Assembly: GCA_007120095.1 (NCBI GenBank)
Contig: SKOM01000127.1
Location: 1-8,757 of the forward strand
DNA: 8,757 nt
Origin: Candidatus Competibacteraceae bacterium
Lineage (GTDB): Bacteria > Pseudomonadota > Gammaproteobacteria > Competibacterales > Competibacteraceae
Direction of reading: 5' to 3'
Shown: positions 1 to 7,041 of the stretch, piece after piece
How the letters are laid out: each line of letters starts with the position of its first letter
How positions within the stretch are numbered: the stretch's first letter is position 1
Translations under genes and position numbers: made by a program
Notes under the pieces: generated by a model
What the model was told of the DNA's origin: nothing
The model's database searches: none
Seen by the model: only the letters and a program-made list of their open reading frames with translations

Positions 1-303
1 GAAATGATCGACCCAGGCGCTGATGGTGTATTCGTAGCGTCCCAGTACCGGGACGCTAAAAGCACCGCGCCAGCGGTCATTGCCCAAAGGGGTCATGGCT
101 TGCTCCTGCCACTCGGCCGCACCCTCTTGACGGTAACGCAGCACCACGGCCAGCGTATCGTGTCCATCGCAAAAGGCGTCGCATTCAACCACGACTTGCT
201 CGCCGATGACGCGCTTGATGGCGTACTGGCCACTATCGATTTCCGGTTTAACTCCCTCGATCACCGCGCGGCAGCAGCCGTCTACGCCTGTCGTTACTGA
301 CAT
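1..303 (-). CDS. glgE: GlgE, alpha-1,4-glucan:maltose-1-phosphate maltosyltransferase (N-terminal fragment)
   Basis: GlgE extends linear alpha-1,4-glucans with maltose units from maltose-1-phosphate in the cytoplasm, in the trehalose-to-glycogen route (TreS, maltokinase, GlgE, GlgB). Only the first 101 residues are in the window; the rest runs off the left edge. The visible part matches the N-terminal beta-sandwich domain (DUF3416) that precedes the GH13 barrel. Recognisable stretches are RAVIEGVKPEID near residue 12, a VVVECDAFCDGHD segment near residue 35, MTPLGNDRWRGAF near residue 70, and LGRYEYTISAWVDHF at the cut end. The ATG at 303-301 has a TGAGGA ribosome site (310-315) at normal spacing. 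The gene diverges from the oxidoreductase operon across 254 bp. Seen: the N-terminal sequence and start. Recalled from the family: the function. The catalytic residues cannot be checked because they lie outside the window. Confidence 0.87.
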   Translation of the reverse strand, partial: MSVTTGVDGCCRAVIEGVKPEIDSGQYAIKRVIGEQVVVECDAFCDGHDTLAVVLRYRQEGAAEWQEQAMTPLGNDRWRGAFSVPVLGRYEYTISAWVDHF

Positions 304-309
304 ATACAG

Positions 310-315
310 TCCTCA
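310..315 (-). promoter_or_regulatory. Ribosome binding site of glgE
   Basis: On the minus strand the bases read TGAGGA, six nucleotides before the ATG at 303-301. This supports that ATG as the glgE start. Confidence 0.65.
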
Positions 316-443
316 TTGTGATTGGTAGGCAGTGGTGGTTTATTGTTGTTGGCCAGGGTTGATTTTGCAAGGTTGCACCATCGAGCGACAGAGCTATGGG
401 CTTGTCGTTGTGTTACAAAAATATTAAACAGCCAGTGTTCACA

Positions 444-473
444 TTGACGCAACGCCAGGTTAGGCATGATACT
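444..473 (+). promoter_or_regulatory. Candidate sigma70 promoter of the GltD-like/nifJ operon
   Basis: TTGACG at 444-449 (5 of 6 to the -35 consensus) is followed after 18 bp by GATACT at 468-473 (4 of 6 to the -10 consensus). Transcription would begin near 480 and leave a leader of about 78 nt before the ATG at 558. It is the best plus-strand promoter I can find in the 304-557 region. No clear FNR-type TTGAT-N4-ATCAA box is present nearby, so oxygen control is not evident. Start-site data would settle it. Confidence 0.4.
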
Positions 474-541
474 CGACTTACAATAAATCTAAACGTTACC
501 CTAAAACAAAAAGAGCGCTTCATGACCACTAGCGAGAGTAA

Positions 542-550
542 AGAGGAGAG
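542..550 (+). promoter_or_regulatory. Ribosome binding site deciding the start of the GltD-like gene
   Basis: The purine-rich run AGAGGAGAG holds an AGGAG core (544-548) nine bases before the ATG at 558. The in-frame upstream ATGs at 396 and 522 have no comparable site. The protein encoded upstream of 558 looks unlike conserved coding sequence. Confidence 0.7.
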
Positions 551-557
551 GTGCGCT

Positions 558-2204
558 ATGGCTAACCACAAATCCATCAATATCACACGTCCGCTGGATC
601 TATCGCACGAAGAACGCAATGTAGGTCCACAACGTATGCAACGCCCCATCTACGTTGATTTACTCCCCACCTGCAACAATGCCTGCCCGGCCGGCGAAAA
701 TATCCAGGCCTGGCTGGCTCATGCCCAGGCGGGCGATTTGGAACAAGCATGGCTGGTTTTAACCCAGGACAACCCCATGCCGAGTGTCCATGGACGGGTG
801 TGTTATCACCCCTGTGAGAATGCCTGTAATCGCGACAAACTGGATTCTGCGGTCAGCATTCACGCCGTTGAGCGTTTTCTCGGCGATCTGGCCATTGAGC
901 AGGATTGGCAGTTCAAAATAACCGCGCCCGCCAGCGGCAAACGCATACTGATCGTCGGTGCCGGGCCCAGCGGTTTATCGGCCGCCTACCATTTAGCCCG
1001 CATGGGGCACAGTGTGGAAATCCACGAAGCCGGCCCGCTGGCCGGAGGGATGATGCATTTTGGCATCCCGGCCTATCGTTTGCCGCGCGATATATTGGAG
1101 GCGGAAATCCGGCGCATTGAGACTATGGGCGTTAAATTCGTGCTCAACCATCGGGTGGATGATGTGCTGGCGGAACAGGCAGAGGGGCAGTTTGACGCTG
1201 TATTCGTCGCCGTTGGCGCTCATATCAGCCGCCGTACTGAAATTCCGGCCCGTGACGCCGGCAAGATGCTCGATGCCATCAGTTTCCTTAAAGATGTGGA
1301 AACCGGCAACGCGCCGCAACTCGGTCGCCGCGTTGCCATTTATGGTGGCGGTAATACCGCCATGGACACCGCTCGGGTGGCTAAGCGTCTGGGGTATGAA
1401 CCGCTGATTATTTATCGTCGGGATCGTGGCCATATGCCTGCCCATGATTTTGAGGCCGACGAAGCCCTGCAGGAAGACGTCAAAATCCACTGGCTGCGCA
1501 CGATTAAACAGGTTGAAGATACGACCTTTACGGTAGAAGTGATGGCTTTGGATGATAACGGTCGTCCGCAGCCCACCGGCCAGTTGGAAACCCTGGAGGC
1601 CGATGCGCTGATTATGGCTTTAGGCCAGGATGTGGATACGAGTTTCCTTAACAAAGTGCCCGGAGTCAAATTTGTCAACGGGGTGACCGTAGTCGATCAG
1701 CAGATGATGACCGGTTATCCCGGCTTGTTCGCCGGTGGGGATATGGTGCCCTCCGAGCGCACGGTGACTATCGGCGTCGGTCATGGCAAAAAAGCGGCGC
1801 GCCATATCGATGCCTGGTTGCGCGGCGAGACCTATGTCAAACCGCCTAAACACAGTTTAGCCACCTTCGATAAATTGAATGTCTGGTATTACACCGACGC
1901 CGCGCAACGCCCCCAGGGCCATCTGGACTTGAAACAGCGGATCAGTGGCTTTGAGGAAGTCGTGTCGGGGTTAAGCGCTAAAGACGCCGTGTATGAGGCG
2001 AAACGCTGTTTATCCTGCGGTAACTGCTATGAGTGTGACGGCTGCTACGGGGCCTGTCCGGAAGATGCCGTGATTAAATTAGGACCCGGTAAACGTTACC
2101 GCTTTGACTACAGCTTATGCACCGGTTGTGCCGTATGCTTTGAGCAATGTCCCTGCCATGCCATTGAAATGATACCTGAGCCGCAACAGGCTGATTCTAA
2201 ATAA
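558..2204 (+). CDS. GltD-like FAD/NAD(P) oxidoreductase with C-terminal double ferredoxin domain
   Basis: This is a 548-residue flavoprotein of the family of the glutamate synthase small subunit, NfnB, SudA and PreT. It probably moves electrons between NAD(P)H and ferredoxin in the cytoplasm. Domains in order: an N-terminal Fe-S domain with C39-x3-C43-P and C82-x3-C86-x3-C90; an FAD Rossmann motif GAGPSG at 134-139; an NAD(P) motif GGGNTAMD at 263-270; an FAD-closing GLFAGGDM segment near 389-396; then a C-terminal ferredoxin domain with C490/C493/C496/C500-P and C521/C524/C527/C531-P. Two further cysteines, C484 and C487, continue the same CxxC spacing. GltD itself, at about 470 residues, lacks this tail. 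No glutamate synthase large subunit is nearby; nifJ follows after 69 bp, so a role with PFOR is more likely than glutamate synthesis. The 558 start is chosen for its ribosome site; starts at 396 or 522 would add 54 or 12 residues. The partner and reaction direction are inferred. Confidence 0.85.
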   Translation: MANHKSINITRPLDLSHEERNVGPQRMQRPIYVDLLPTCNNACPAGENIQAWLAHAQAGDLEQAWLVLTQDNPMPSVHGRVCYHPCENACNRDKLDSAVSIHAVERFLGDLAIEQDWQFKITAPASGKRILIVGAGPSGLSAAYHLARMGHSVEIHEAGPLAGGMMHFGIPAYRLPRDILEAEIRRIETMGVKFVLNHRVDDVLAEQAEGQFDAVFVAVGAHISRRTEIPARDAGKMLDAISFLKDVETGNAPQLGRRVAIYGGGNTAMDTARVAKRLGYEPLIIYRRDRGHMPAHDFEADEALQEDVKIHWLRTIKQVEDTTFTVEVMALDDNGRPQPTGQLETLEADALIMALGQDVDTSFLNKVPGVKFVNGVTVVDQQMMTGYPGLFAGGDMVPSERTVTIGVGHGKKAARHIDAWLRGETYVKPPKHSLATFDKLNVWYYTDAAQRPQGHLDLKQRISGFEEVVSGLSAKDAVYEAKRCLSCGNCYECDGCYGACPEDAVIKLGPGKRYRFDYSLCTGCAVCFEQCPCHAIEMIPEPQQADSK

Positions 2205-2209
2205 CATAA

Positions 2210-2225
2210 GGCGGATAACGCCGCC
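2210..2225 (+). repeat. Small GC-rich inverted repeat after the GltD-like gene
   Basis: GGCGG (2210-2214) and CCGCC (2221-2225) can pair around a six-base ATAACG loop just after the stop codon at 2202-2204. No T run follows, so it is not a standard intrinsic terminator. It may affect mRNA stability between the two genes, or may be chance. Confidence 0.35.
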
Positions 2226-2242
2226 CTCCAGGGAACAGGAGC

Positions 2243-2258
2243 TAACCATTACAGGTTA
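2243..2258 (+). repeat. Small inverted repeat next to the nifJ ribosome site
   Basis: TAACC (2243-2247) and GGTTA (2254-2258) pair around ATTACA and end two bases before the GGAGG ribosome site at 2261-2265. A hairpin here would sit beside, not over, the ribosome site. The five-pair stem is weak. Confidence 0.3.
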
Positions 2259-2260
2259 TT

Positions 2261-2265
2261 GGAGG
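2261..2265 (+). promoter_or_regulatory. Ribosome binding site deciding the nifJ start
   Basis: GGAGG lies eight bases before the ATG at 2274. The open frame continues upstream to a TTG at 2259, but that codon precedes the ribosome site, so 2274 is the start. Confidence 0.8.
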
Positions 2266-2273
2266 AAATTGTC

Positions 2274-5200
2274 ATGACCGAATCGCAAGTTACCATGATC
2301 GACGGCAACGAGGCCGCCGCTTACGTCGCCTACCGGGTCAACGAAGTCTGTACTATTTATCCCATCACTCCGTCCTCAACTATGGCTGAATTAGCTGACC
2401 AATGGGCTTCGGAGGGAGTTAAAAATATCTGGGGCGCGGTGCCACTGGTGATGGAAATGCAAAGCGAAGGCGGTGCGGCAGGTGCCGCACACGGTGCCCT
2501 GCAAACCGGCGCATTGACCACGACGTTCACCGCGTCTCAGGGATTGATGCTGATGATCCCCAATATGTACAAAATCGCCGGGGAACTGACATCGGCCGTA
2601 TTCCACGTCGCCGCCCGTTCTTTGGCTACCCAGGGCTTGTCCATCTTTGGTGATCATCAGGATGTGATGGCGGTGCGGGCCACAGGGTTTTGTCTGCTGG
2701 CGTCGAACTCGGTGCAGGAAGCCCATGATATGGCGCTGATCGCCCAAGCGGCCACCTTGGAGTCACGGGTGCCGTTTATTCACTTTTTCGACGGGTTCCG
2801 CACCTCGCATGAAGTCAATAAGCTCACCCTGCTGAGCGATGCTGAAATCCGCGCCATGATTGACGATGATCTGGTATTGGCGCACCGTTACCGGGCGCTG
2901 AATCCCGATAATCCGTTTATTCGCGGCACGGCGCAAAACCCTGATACCTATTTTCAAAGTCGTGAAACCGTCAACCCGTTTTACGCCAAGGTGCCCGATA
3001 TTGTGCAAGGCGTTATGGATCGGTTTGCCGATCTGACTGGGCGGCGTTATCAGTTATGTGAGTATTCTGGGGATCCCGAGGCCGAGCGTGTGGTGGTCTT
3101 GATGGGCTCGGGTGCCGAAACCGCCTGCCAAACCGCTGAATACCTCAATGCTCAAGGTCAAAAGCTTGGTGTGCTCAAGGTGCGGTTGTGTCAACCACTA
3201 TCGGCACGTCATCTGCTGGCTCAATTGCCGGCCAGTGTGCGTTCTATTGCGGTGCTGGAGCGCACCAAGGAGCCAGGGGCCAGCGGTGAGCCGCTGTATC
3301 TGGACATTGTTAATACCCTGGTCGAAGCCCAGGTGGCCGAGGCGCTGCCGATGGAGCGCTTGCCAAGGATTATCGGCGGGCGCTACGGACTGTCATCCAA
3401 AGAGTTCACGCCGGCGATGTGCAAAGCGGTATTCGATGAACTGGCCAAGGCTCAGCCTAAAAACCATTTTACGGTTGGTATCACCGATGATGTCACCCAC
3501 ACCAGTCTTGAGGTGGATTCCAGTTTTATGATCGAATCCGAGCGCGCCGTGCGCGCCATGTTCTTCGGTCTGGGAGCAGACGGCACGGTAGGTGCCAATA
3601 AGAACTCGATTAAAATTATCGGTGACGATCCTGCGTTTTTCGCCCAGGGCTATTTTGTCTATGATTCGAAAAAATCCGGTTCGCAGACCATTTCCCATCT
3701 GCGTTTTGGCCCTGACCCCATCCATGCCCCTTATCTGGTGCAGTCGGCTAATTTTATCGGCTGTCATCAGTTCAACTTCCTCAACCGGGGCGACGTGCTG
3801 AACAACGCCGCGCCTGGAGCGGTGTTACTGCTCAACACCAGCCCCCACCAACCCCAGGAGGTCTGGGAGCATATTCCCCAGCCGGTGCAGGCGGAGATTA
3901 TCGCCAAGCAGTTAAAAGTCTACGGGATTAATGCCGAGCAGGTGGCCCGCGATAATGGTATGGGCACGCGGATTAATATCATTATGCAGACCTGCTTCTT
4001 TGCCATCTCCGGGGTATTGCCACGCGATCAGGCCATTGAAAAAATCAAATACGCCATCGAGAAAACCTATGCGCGTAAAGGCCGCGAGGTGGTGAATAAA
4101 AATTTCCAGGCGGTTGATAATACCCTGGTCAATTTACATGAAATCGTGGTGCCCGCAACGGCGACCAGTACCACCCTGTTGCCGCCGACGGTGGCCGCCA
4201 ACGCTCCGGACTTTGTCCGCAACGTCACCGCCATGATGATGGCCGGACGCGGCAATGAACTACCGGTCAGCGCTCTGCCGGTGGATGGCACCTATCCCAG
4301 TGCCACGACCCGCTGGGAAAAGCGCAACATCTCTAATTTTGTCCCCATCTGGGAACCCGACATTTGCATCCAATGCGGCAATTGCAGCTTGGTATGCCCG
4401 CATGGAGTGATCCGCTCCAAATTCTACGATCAGGCCGATCTGGCGCAAGCCCCGGCGGCGTTTAAAACTGCGCCGATTGATGCCCGTGGCATGCCCGATA
4501 TTCGCTACACCTTACAGGTGTACCTCGAAGACTGTACCGGCTGCGGCTTATGTGTCGAGGTGTGCCCGGCTAAAAGCAAACAGCAGGTCGGACATAAAGC
4601 GATTAATATGGCACTGAAAGCGCCGGTTCTGGAGGCGGAAAAAGCCAATATCGGGTTTTTCGAAAGCCTTCCCGAGGTGGATCGCGGACGGGTCAATTTC
4701 TCAACAGTGCGCGGGGTGCAGTTTTTGCCGCCCCTGTTTGAGTTCTCGGGTGCCTGTGCCGGATGTGGTGAGACGCCCTATTTGAAACTACTCTCCCAGC
4801 TCTTTGGTGACCGCCTGCTGGTGGCCAATGCTACCGGTTGTTCTTCCATCTATGGCGGTAATCTGCCCACCACTCCCTGGGCGGTCAACAACGAAGGGCG
4901 TGGACCGGCGTGGTCGAACTCCTTATTTGAAGATAACGCCGAATTCGGTTTGGGTTTCCGCCTGACCGCTGATCAGCAATTGGCTTATGCTCAAGAGCTG
5001 TTACGCGCTTTGGCGGCCCGCATCGGTGCGGATTTAGTGGATGAGCTGCTCCAGGCTGAGCAGACGACCGAGATCGATATTCGCCACCAGCGCGCCCGGG
5101 TGGCGGTGCTTAAACAACGCCTGCACACCCTGGACGATCCCCGTGCCCGGCAGTTGCTGGCCATTGCCGATCAACTGGTACGCCGCAGCGTGTGGATTGT

Positions 5201-5855
5201 CGGCGGTGACGGTTGGGCCTACGACATCGGGTCTTCGGGGGTCGATCACGTTCTCGGCAGTGGCCGTGATATCAATATTCTGGTCATGGACACCGAAGTG
5301 TATTCCAACACGGGGGGGCAAATGTCGAAATCCACGCCGTTGGGGGCTGTGGCTAAATTTGCTGCGGCCGGCAAGCGGGTGGGCAAGAAAGACTTAGCCT
5401 TGCAGGCGATTTCCTACGGCAATGTCTATGTCGCCCGGGTAGCCTTGGGCGCGAATCCCCAGCAGACCCTGCTGGCATTCCGTGAAGCGGAGGCTTACCC
5501 GGGGCCATCACTGATTTTGGCCTATAGCCATTGCATTGCTCATGGTATCAATATGCAGCGTGGTCTGGATCAGCAACATCTGGCAGTGGAATGTGGGCAT
5601 TGGCCGCTGGTGCGTTATAATCCAGCCGTGCGTGAATCAGACGAAAATCCGTTTGTCCTGGACTCGCCACGTCCGCGGATTCCATTGCAGGAATACGCTT
5701 ATAATGAGGTGCGCTATAAAATCCTGGCTCACACCCACGCCAAAGAGGCGCAAGCCCTTATGGAACAAGGCCAGCAGGCGATTAATCAACGCTGGCAGGT
5801 CTACGAAGATATGGCAATGCGCACAGGCGAGGCGTTTCAACCGCAGTTTAAATAA
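2274..5855 (+). CDS. nifJ: Pyruvate:ferredoxin (flavodoxin) oxidoreductase, single-chain
   Basis: NifJ/PFOR interconverts pyruvate plus CoA with acetyl-CoA plus CO2, reducing or oxidising ferredoxin or flavodoxin in the cytoplasm. At 1193 residues it is a normal homodimeric single-chain PFOR. Order: domain I with YPITPSS at 29-35 (T32), E65 and R115, which match the pyruvate/TPP contacts Thr31, Glu64 and Arg114 of the Desulfovibrio africanus enzyme; the transketolase-C-like domain; the gamma domain from about 405 with GLGADGTVGANKNS; the EKR motif at 682-684; and two 4Fe-4S motifs, C698/C701/C704/C708 and C754/C757/C760/C764. The TPP domain has CAGCGE, with GDG at 978-980 and N1012. The proximal cluster ligands C828, C831, C856 and C1087 (in SHCIAHG) are all present. 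The C-terminal extension is short compared with the oxygen-protective domain VII of D. africanus. The frame is intact and no active-site residue I can check is missing. The direction (oxidation or CO2-fixing synthesis) cannot be read from sequence. Confidence 0.97.
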   Translation: MTESQVTMIDGNEAAAYVAYRVNEVCTIYPITPSSTMAELADQWASEGVKNIWGAVPLVMEMQSEGGAAGAAHGALQTGALTTTFTASQGLMLMIPNMYKIAGELTSAVFHVAARSLATQGLSIFGDHQDVMAVRATGFCLLASNSVQEAHDMALIAQAATLESRVPFIHFFDGFRTSHEVNKLTLLSDAEIRAMIDDDLVLAHRYRALNPDNPFIRGTAQNPDTYFQSRETVNPFYAKVPDIVQGVMDRFADLTGRRYQLCEYSGDPEAERVVVLMGSGAETACQTAEYLNAQGQKLGVLKVRLCQPLSARHLLAQLPASVRSIAVLERTKEPGASGEPLYLDIVNTLVEAQVAEALPMERLPRIIGGRYGLSSKEFTPAMCKAVFDELAKAQPKNHFTVGITDDVTHTSLEVDSSFMIESERAVRAMFFGLGADGTVGANKNSIKIIGDDPAFFAQGYFVYDSKKSGSQTISHLRFGPDPIHAPYLVQSANFIGCHQFNFLNRGDVLNNAAPGAVLLLNTSPHQPQEVWEHIPQPVQAEIIAKQLKVYGINAEQVARDNGMGTRINIIMQTCFFAISGVLPRDQAIEKIKYAIEKTYARKGREVVNKNFQAVDNTLVNLHEIVVPATATSTTLLPPTVAANAPDFVRNVTAMMMAGRGNELPVSALPVDGTYPSATTRWEKRNISNFVPIWEPDICIQCGNCSLVCPHGVIRSKFYDQADLAQAPAAFKTAPIDARGMPDIRYTLQVYLEDCTGCGLCVEVCPAKSKQQVGHKAINMALKAPVLEAEKANIGFFESLPEVDRGRVNFSTVRGVQFLPPLFEFSGACAGCGETPYLKLLSQLFGDRLLVANATGCSSIYGGNLPTTPWAVNNEGRGPAWSNSLFEDNAEFGLGFRLTADQQLAYAQELLRALAARIGADLVDELLQAEQTTEIDIRHQRARVAVLKQRLHTLDDPRARQLLAIADQLVRRSVWIVGGDGWAYDIGSSGVDHVLGSGRDINILVMDTEVYSNTGGQMSKSTPLGAVAKFAAAGKRVGKKDLALQAISYGNVYVARVALGANPQQTLLAFREAEAYPGPSLILAYSHCIAHGINMQRGLDQQHLAVECGHWPLVRYNPAVRESDENPFVLDSPRPRIPLQEYAYNEVRYKILAHTHAKEAQALMEQGQQAINQRWQVYEDMAMRTGEAFQPQFK

Positions 5856-5856
5856 C

Positions 5857-5877
5857 GGTTCAGGCCGTTGCTGAACC
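5857..5877 (+). repeat. Perfect 7-bp inverted repeat just after nifJ
   Basis: GGTTCAG (5857-5863) and CTGAACC (5871-5877) pair around a seven-base loop, one base past the nifJ stop. No T tract follows and the next gene has its own ribosome site 25 bases on. It therefore looks like a stability or partial-attenuation hairpin inside the operon, not a full terminator. Function is inferred. Confidence 0.5.
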
Positions 5878-5916
5878 ATTCGACAACCGCCATAACTCCG
5901 GCAAGGGGCAGTAACA

Positions 5917-6918
5917 ATGGATTTAACAACGACGTATATGGGGATACCACTCCAGCATCCCATCGTGGCTTCATCTTCGCCGCTGTCGAGCAGCGTGGCG
6001 AATATCCGGCGCATGGAGGATGCCGGAGCGGCGGCCGTGGTCATGTTCTCGCTGTTCGAGGAGCAGTTGCGGCATGAAAGCGCGGCACTGGAACATCTGA
6101 TGACGGTCGGCACGGAGAGTTTTGCCGAATCGCTGAACTATTTTCCGGAAATCGATGATTATAGCGTCGGTCCCGACCACTATCTGGAGCTGCTGCGTGA
6201 AGCCAGTGAGGCGGTGGACATTCCCATCATCGGCAGTTTGAACGGCATCACGAATGACGGCTGGACTGAATATGCCCGATTGATGCAGCAGGCGGGAGCC
6301 CAAGGCATCGAGCTGAATATTTACTACATTCCTGCTGATTTAACCACCAGCGGGCGCGACATTGAGCAGCGCTATCTTAACATCGTCAAGGCGGTGAAGG
6401 CCTCGGTGACCGTGCCGGTGGCGGTTAAACTGAGTCCGTTTTTCAGTGCCATCGGGGCGATGGCCAAGGCGCTGGACGAGGCCGGGGCGGATGCGCTGGT
6501 GCTGTTTAACCGCTTTTATCAACCGGATTTTGACCTGGAGACTCTGGATGTTGCGCCTAATCTGCATCTGAGCAGTCCAGAGGAAATCCGCCTGCCCTTA
6601 TTATGGATTGCGGTGTTGTATGGTCAGTTATCCGCCTCTTTAGGCGCTACCCGCGGCGTCGACACATCGACGGAAGTCGTGAAATACCTGATGGCCGGAG
6701 CCGATGCGGTGATGACCACCTCAGCCTTGCTCAAACACGGCATTGATCACCTGGGGATCTTACGTGACGGTTTGCAATCCTGGCTCGAAACCCACCGCTA
6801 CGAATCCGTGCAACAGATGAAAGGCTCAATGAGCCAGCGCAATGTGGCTGACCCCACAGCCTTTGAACGTGCCAATTACATCAAAACCCTAGAAAGCTAC
6901 AAGATGCAATACACCTGA
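5917..6918 (+). CDS. Dihydroorotate dehydrogenase-like flavoprotein (non-canonical active-site loop)
   Basis: This is a 333-residue FMN TIM barrel of the dihydroorotate dehydrogenase superfamily, in the subgroup usually annotated only as DHOD-like. The opening MDLTTTYMGIPLQHPIVASSSPL is typical of the fold, N108 and K171 (in AVKLSP) sit where the FMN/substrate Asn and Lys fall, and GADAVMTTSALL (261-272) is the C-terminal phosphate-binding region. The loop that in class 1 enzymes and dihydropyrimidine dehydrogenase reads like NxSCPN instead reads NIYYIPAD at 134-141, so the usual Cys or Ser base is absent. There is no ferredoxin domain, unlike PreA. Pyrimidine synthesis is therefore unlikely. 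The ATG at 5917 has AAGGGG (5903-5908) eight bases upstream. It follows nifJ by 61 bp on the same strand and is probably co-transcribed, suggesting a redox role tied to PFOR. Family membership is clear; the reaction is unknown to me. Confidence 0.85.
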   Translation: MDLTTTYMGIPLQHPIVASSSPLSSSVANIRRMEDAGAAAVVMFSLFEEQLRHESAALEHLMTVGTESFAESLNYFPEIDDYSVGPDHYLELLREASEAVDIPIIGSLNGITNDGWTEYARLMQQAGAQGIELNIYYIPADLTTSGRDIEQRYLNIVKAVKASVTVPVAVKLSPFFSAIGAMAKALDEAGADALVLFNRFYQPDFDLETLDVAPNLHLSSPEEIRLPLLWIAVLYGQLSASLGATRGVDTSTEVVKYLMAGADAVMTTSALLKHGIDHLGILRDGLQSWLETHRYESVQQMKGSMSQRNVADPTAFERANYIKTLESYKMQYT

Positions 6919-6941
6919 TCGATTTGAGCGCGTGCGTTGAC

Positions 6942-6975
6942 GGCCTGCCTTAGACCTCTGTGTCTCAGGTAGGCT
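6942..6975. terminator. Imperfect hairpin between convergent genes, possible bidirectional terminator
   Basis: Bases 6943-6955 pair with 6962-6974: 12 of 13 positions pair, counting one G-T pair, with one T-C mismatch and a six-base loop; a further G-T pair is possible at 6942/6975. It lies 24 bases past the stop of the DHOD-like gene and about 65 bases past the stop of the facing phosphatase gene, the right place for a shared terminator. Neither strand shows a T tract after the stem, so classical intrinsic termination is uncertain; it may instead protect 3' ends. Confidence 0.5.
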
Positions 6976-6991
6976 ATAGCCCTCGTTACAA

Positions 6992-7019
6992 AACTGAGTA
7001 TTACCCACACCGATCAGTT
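6992..7019. repeat. Short inverted repeat in the convergent intergenic region
   Basis: AACTGA (6992-6997) and TCAGTT (7014-7019) are perfect complements 16 bases apart. A six-base repeat at this distance may be chance. It could form a second, weaker hairpin in the 3' region of the phosphatase transcript. Confidence 0.25.
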
Positions 7020-7041
7020 GTCATCATAAGCCAGCCAAGCT

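Noticed and set aside
4..300. A 98-codon plus-strand open frame at the left edge.
   Set aside because: It lies opposite the glgE N-terminus, whose translation matches the GlgE family; the plus-strand product resembles nothing known to me.
335..383. A leftward promoter for glgE (TTGCAA, 17 bp, AACAAT on the minus strand).
   Set aside because: Only four of six matches in each box; too weak to report as a feature.
396..557. Extending the GltD-like protein upstream to the ATG at 396 or 522.
   Set aside because: The 396 start lies upstream of the predicted promoter, neither ATG has a good ribosome site, and the added residues do not look like the conserved N-terminus. The ATG at 522 cannot be fully excluded.
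993..1490. A 165-codon minus-strand open frame inside the GltD-like gene.
   Set aside because: It is antisense to a protein with intact FAD and NAD(P) motifs and has no recognisable product.
558..2204. Calling this gene gltD (glutamate synthase small subunit).
   Set aside because: It has an extra ferredoxin tail, no gltB neighbour, and sits with nifJ; only the core fold is shared.
3112..3531. A 139-codon plus-strand open frame within nifJ in another frame.
   Set aside because: nifJ is intact and conserved across this stretch; the alternative frame is compositionally odd and has no recognisable motif.
5917..6918. Calling this gene pyrD or preA.
   Set aside because: The catalytic Cys/Ser loop is absent, and the ferredoxin domain of PreA is missing.
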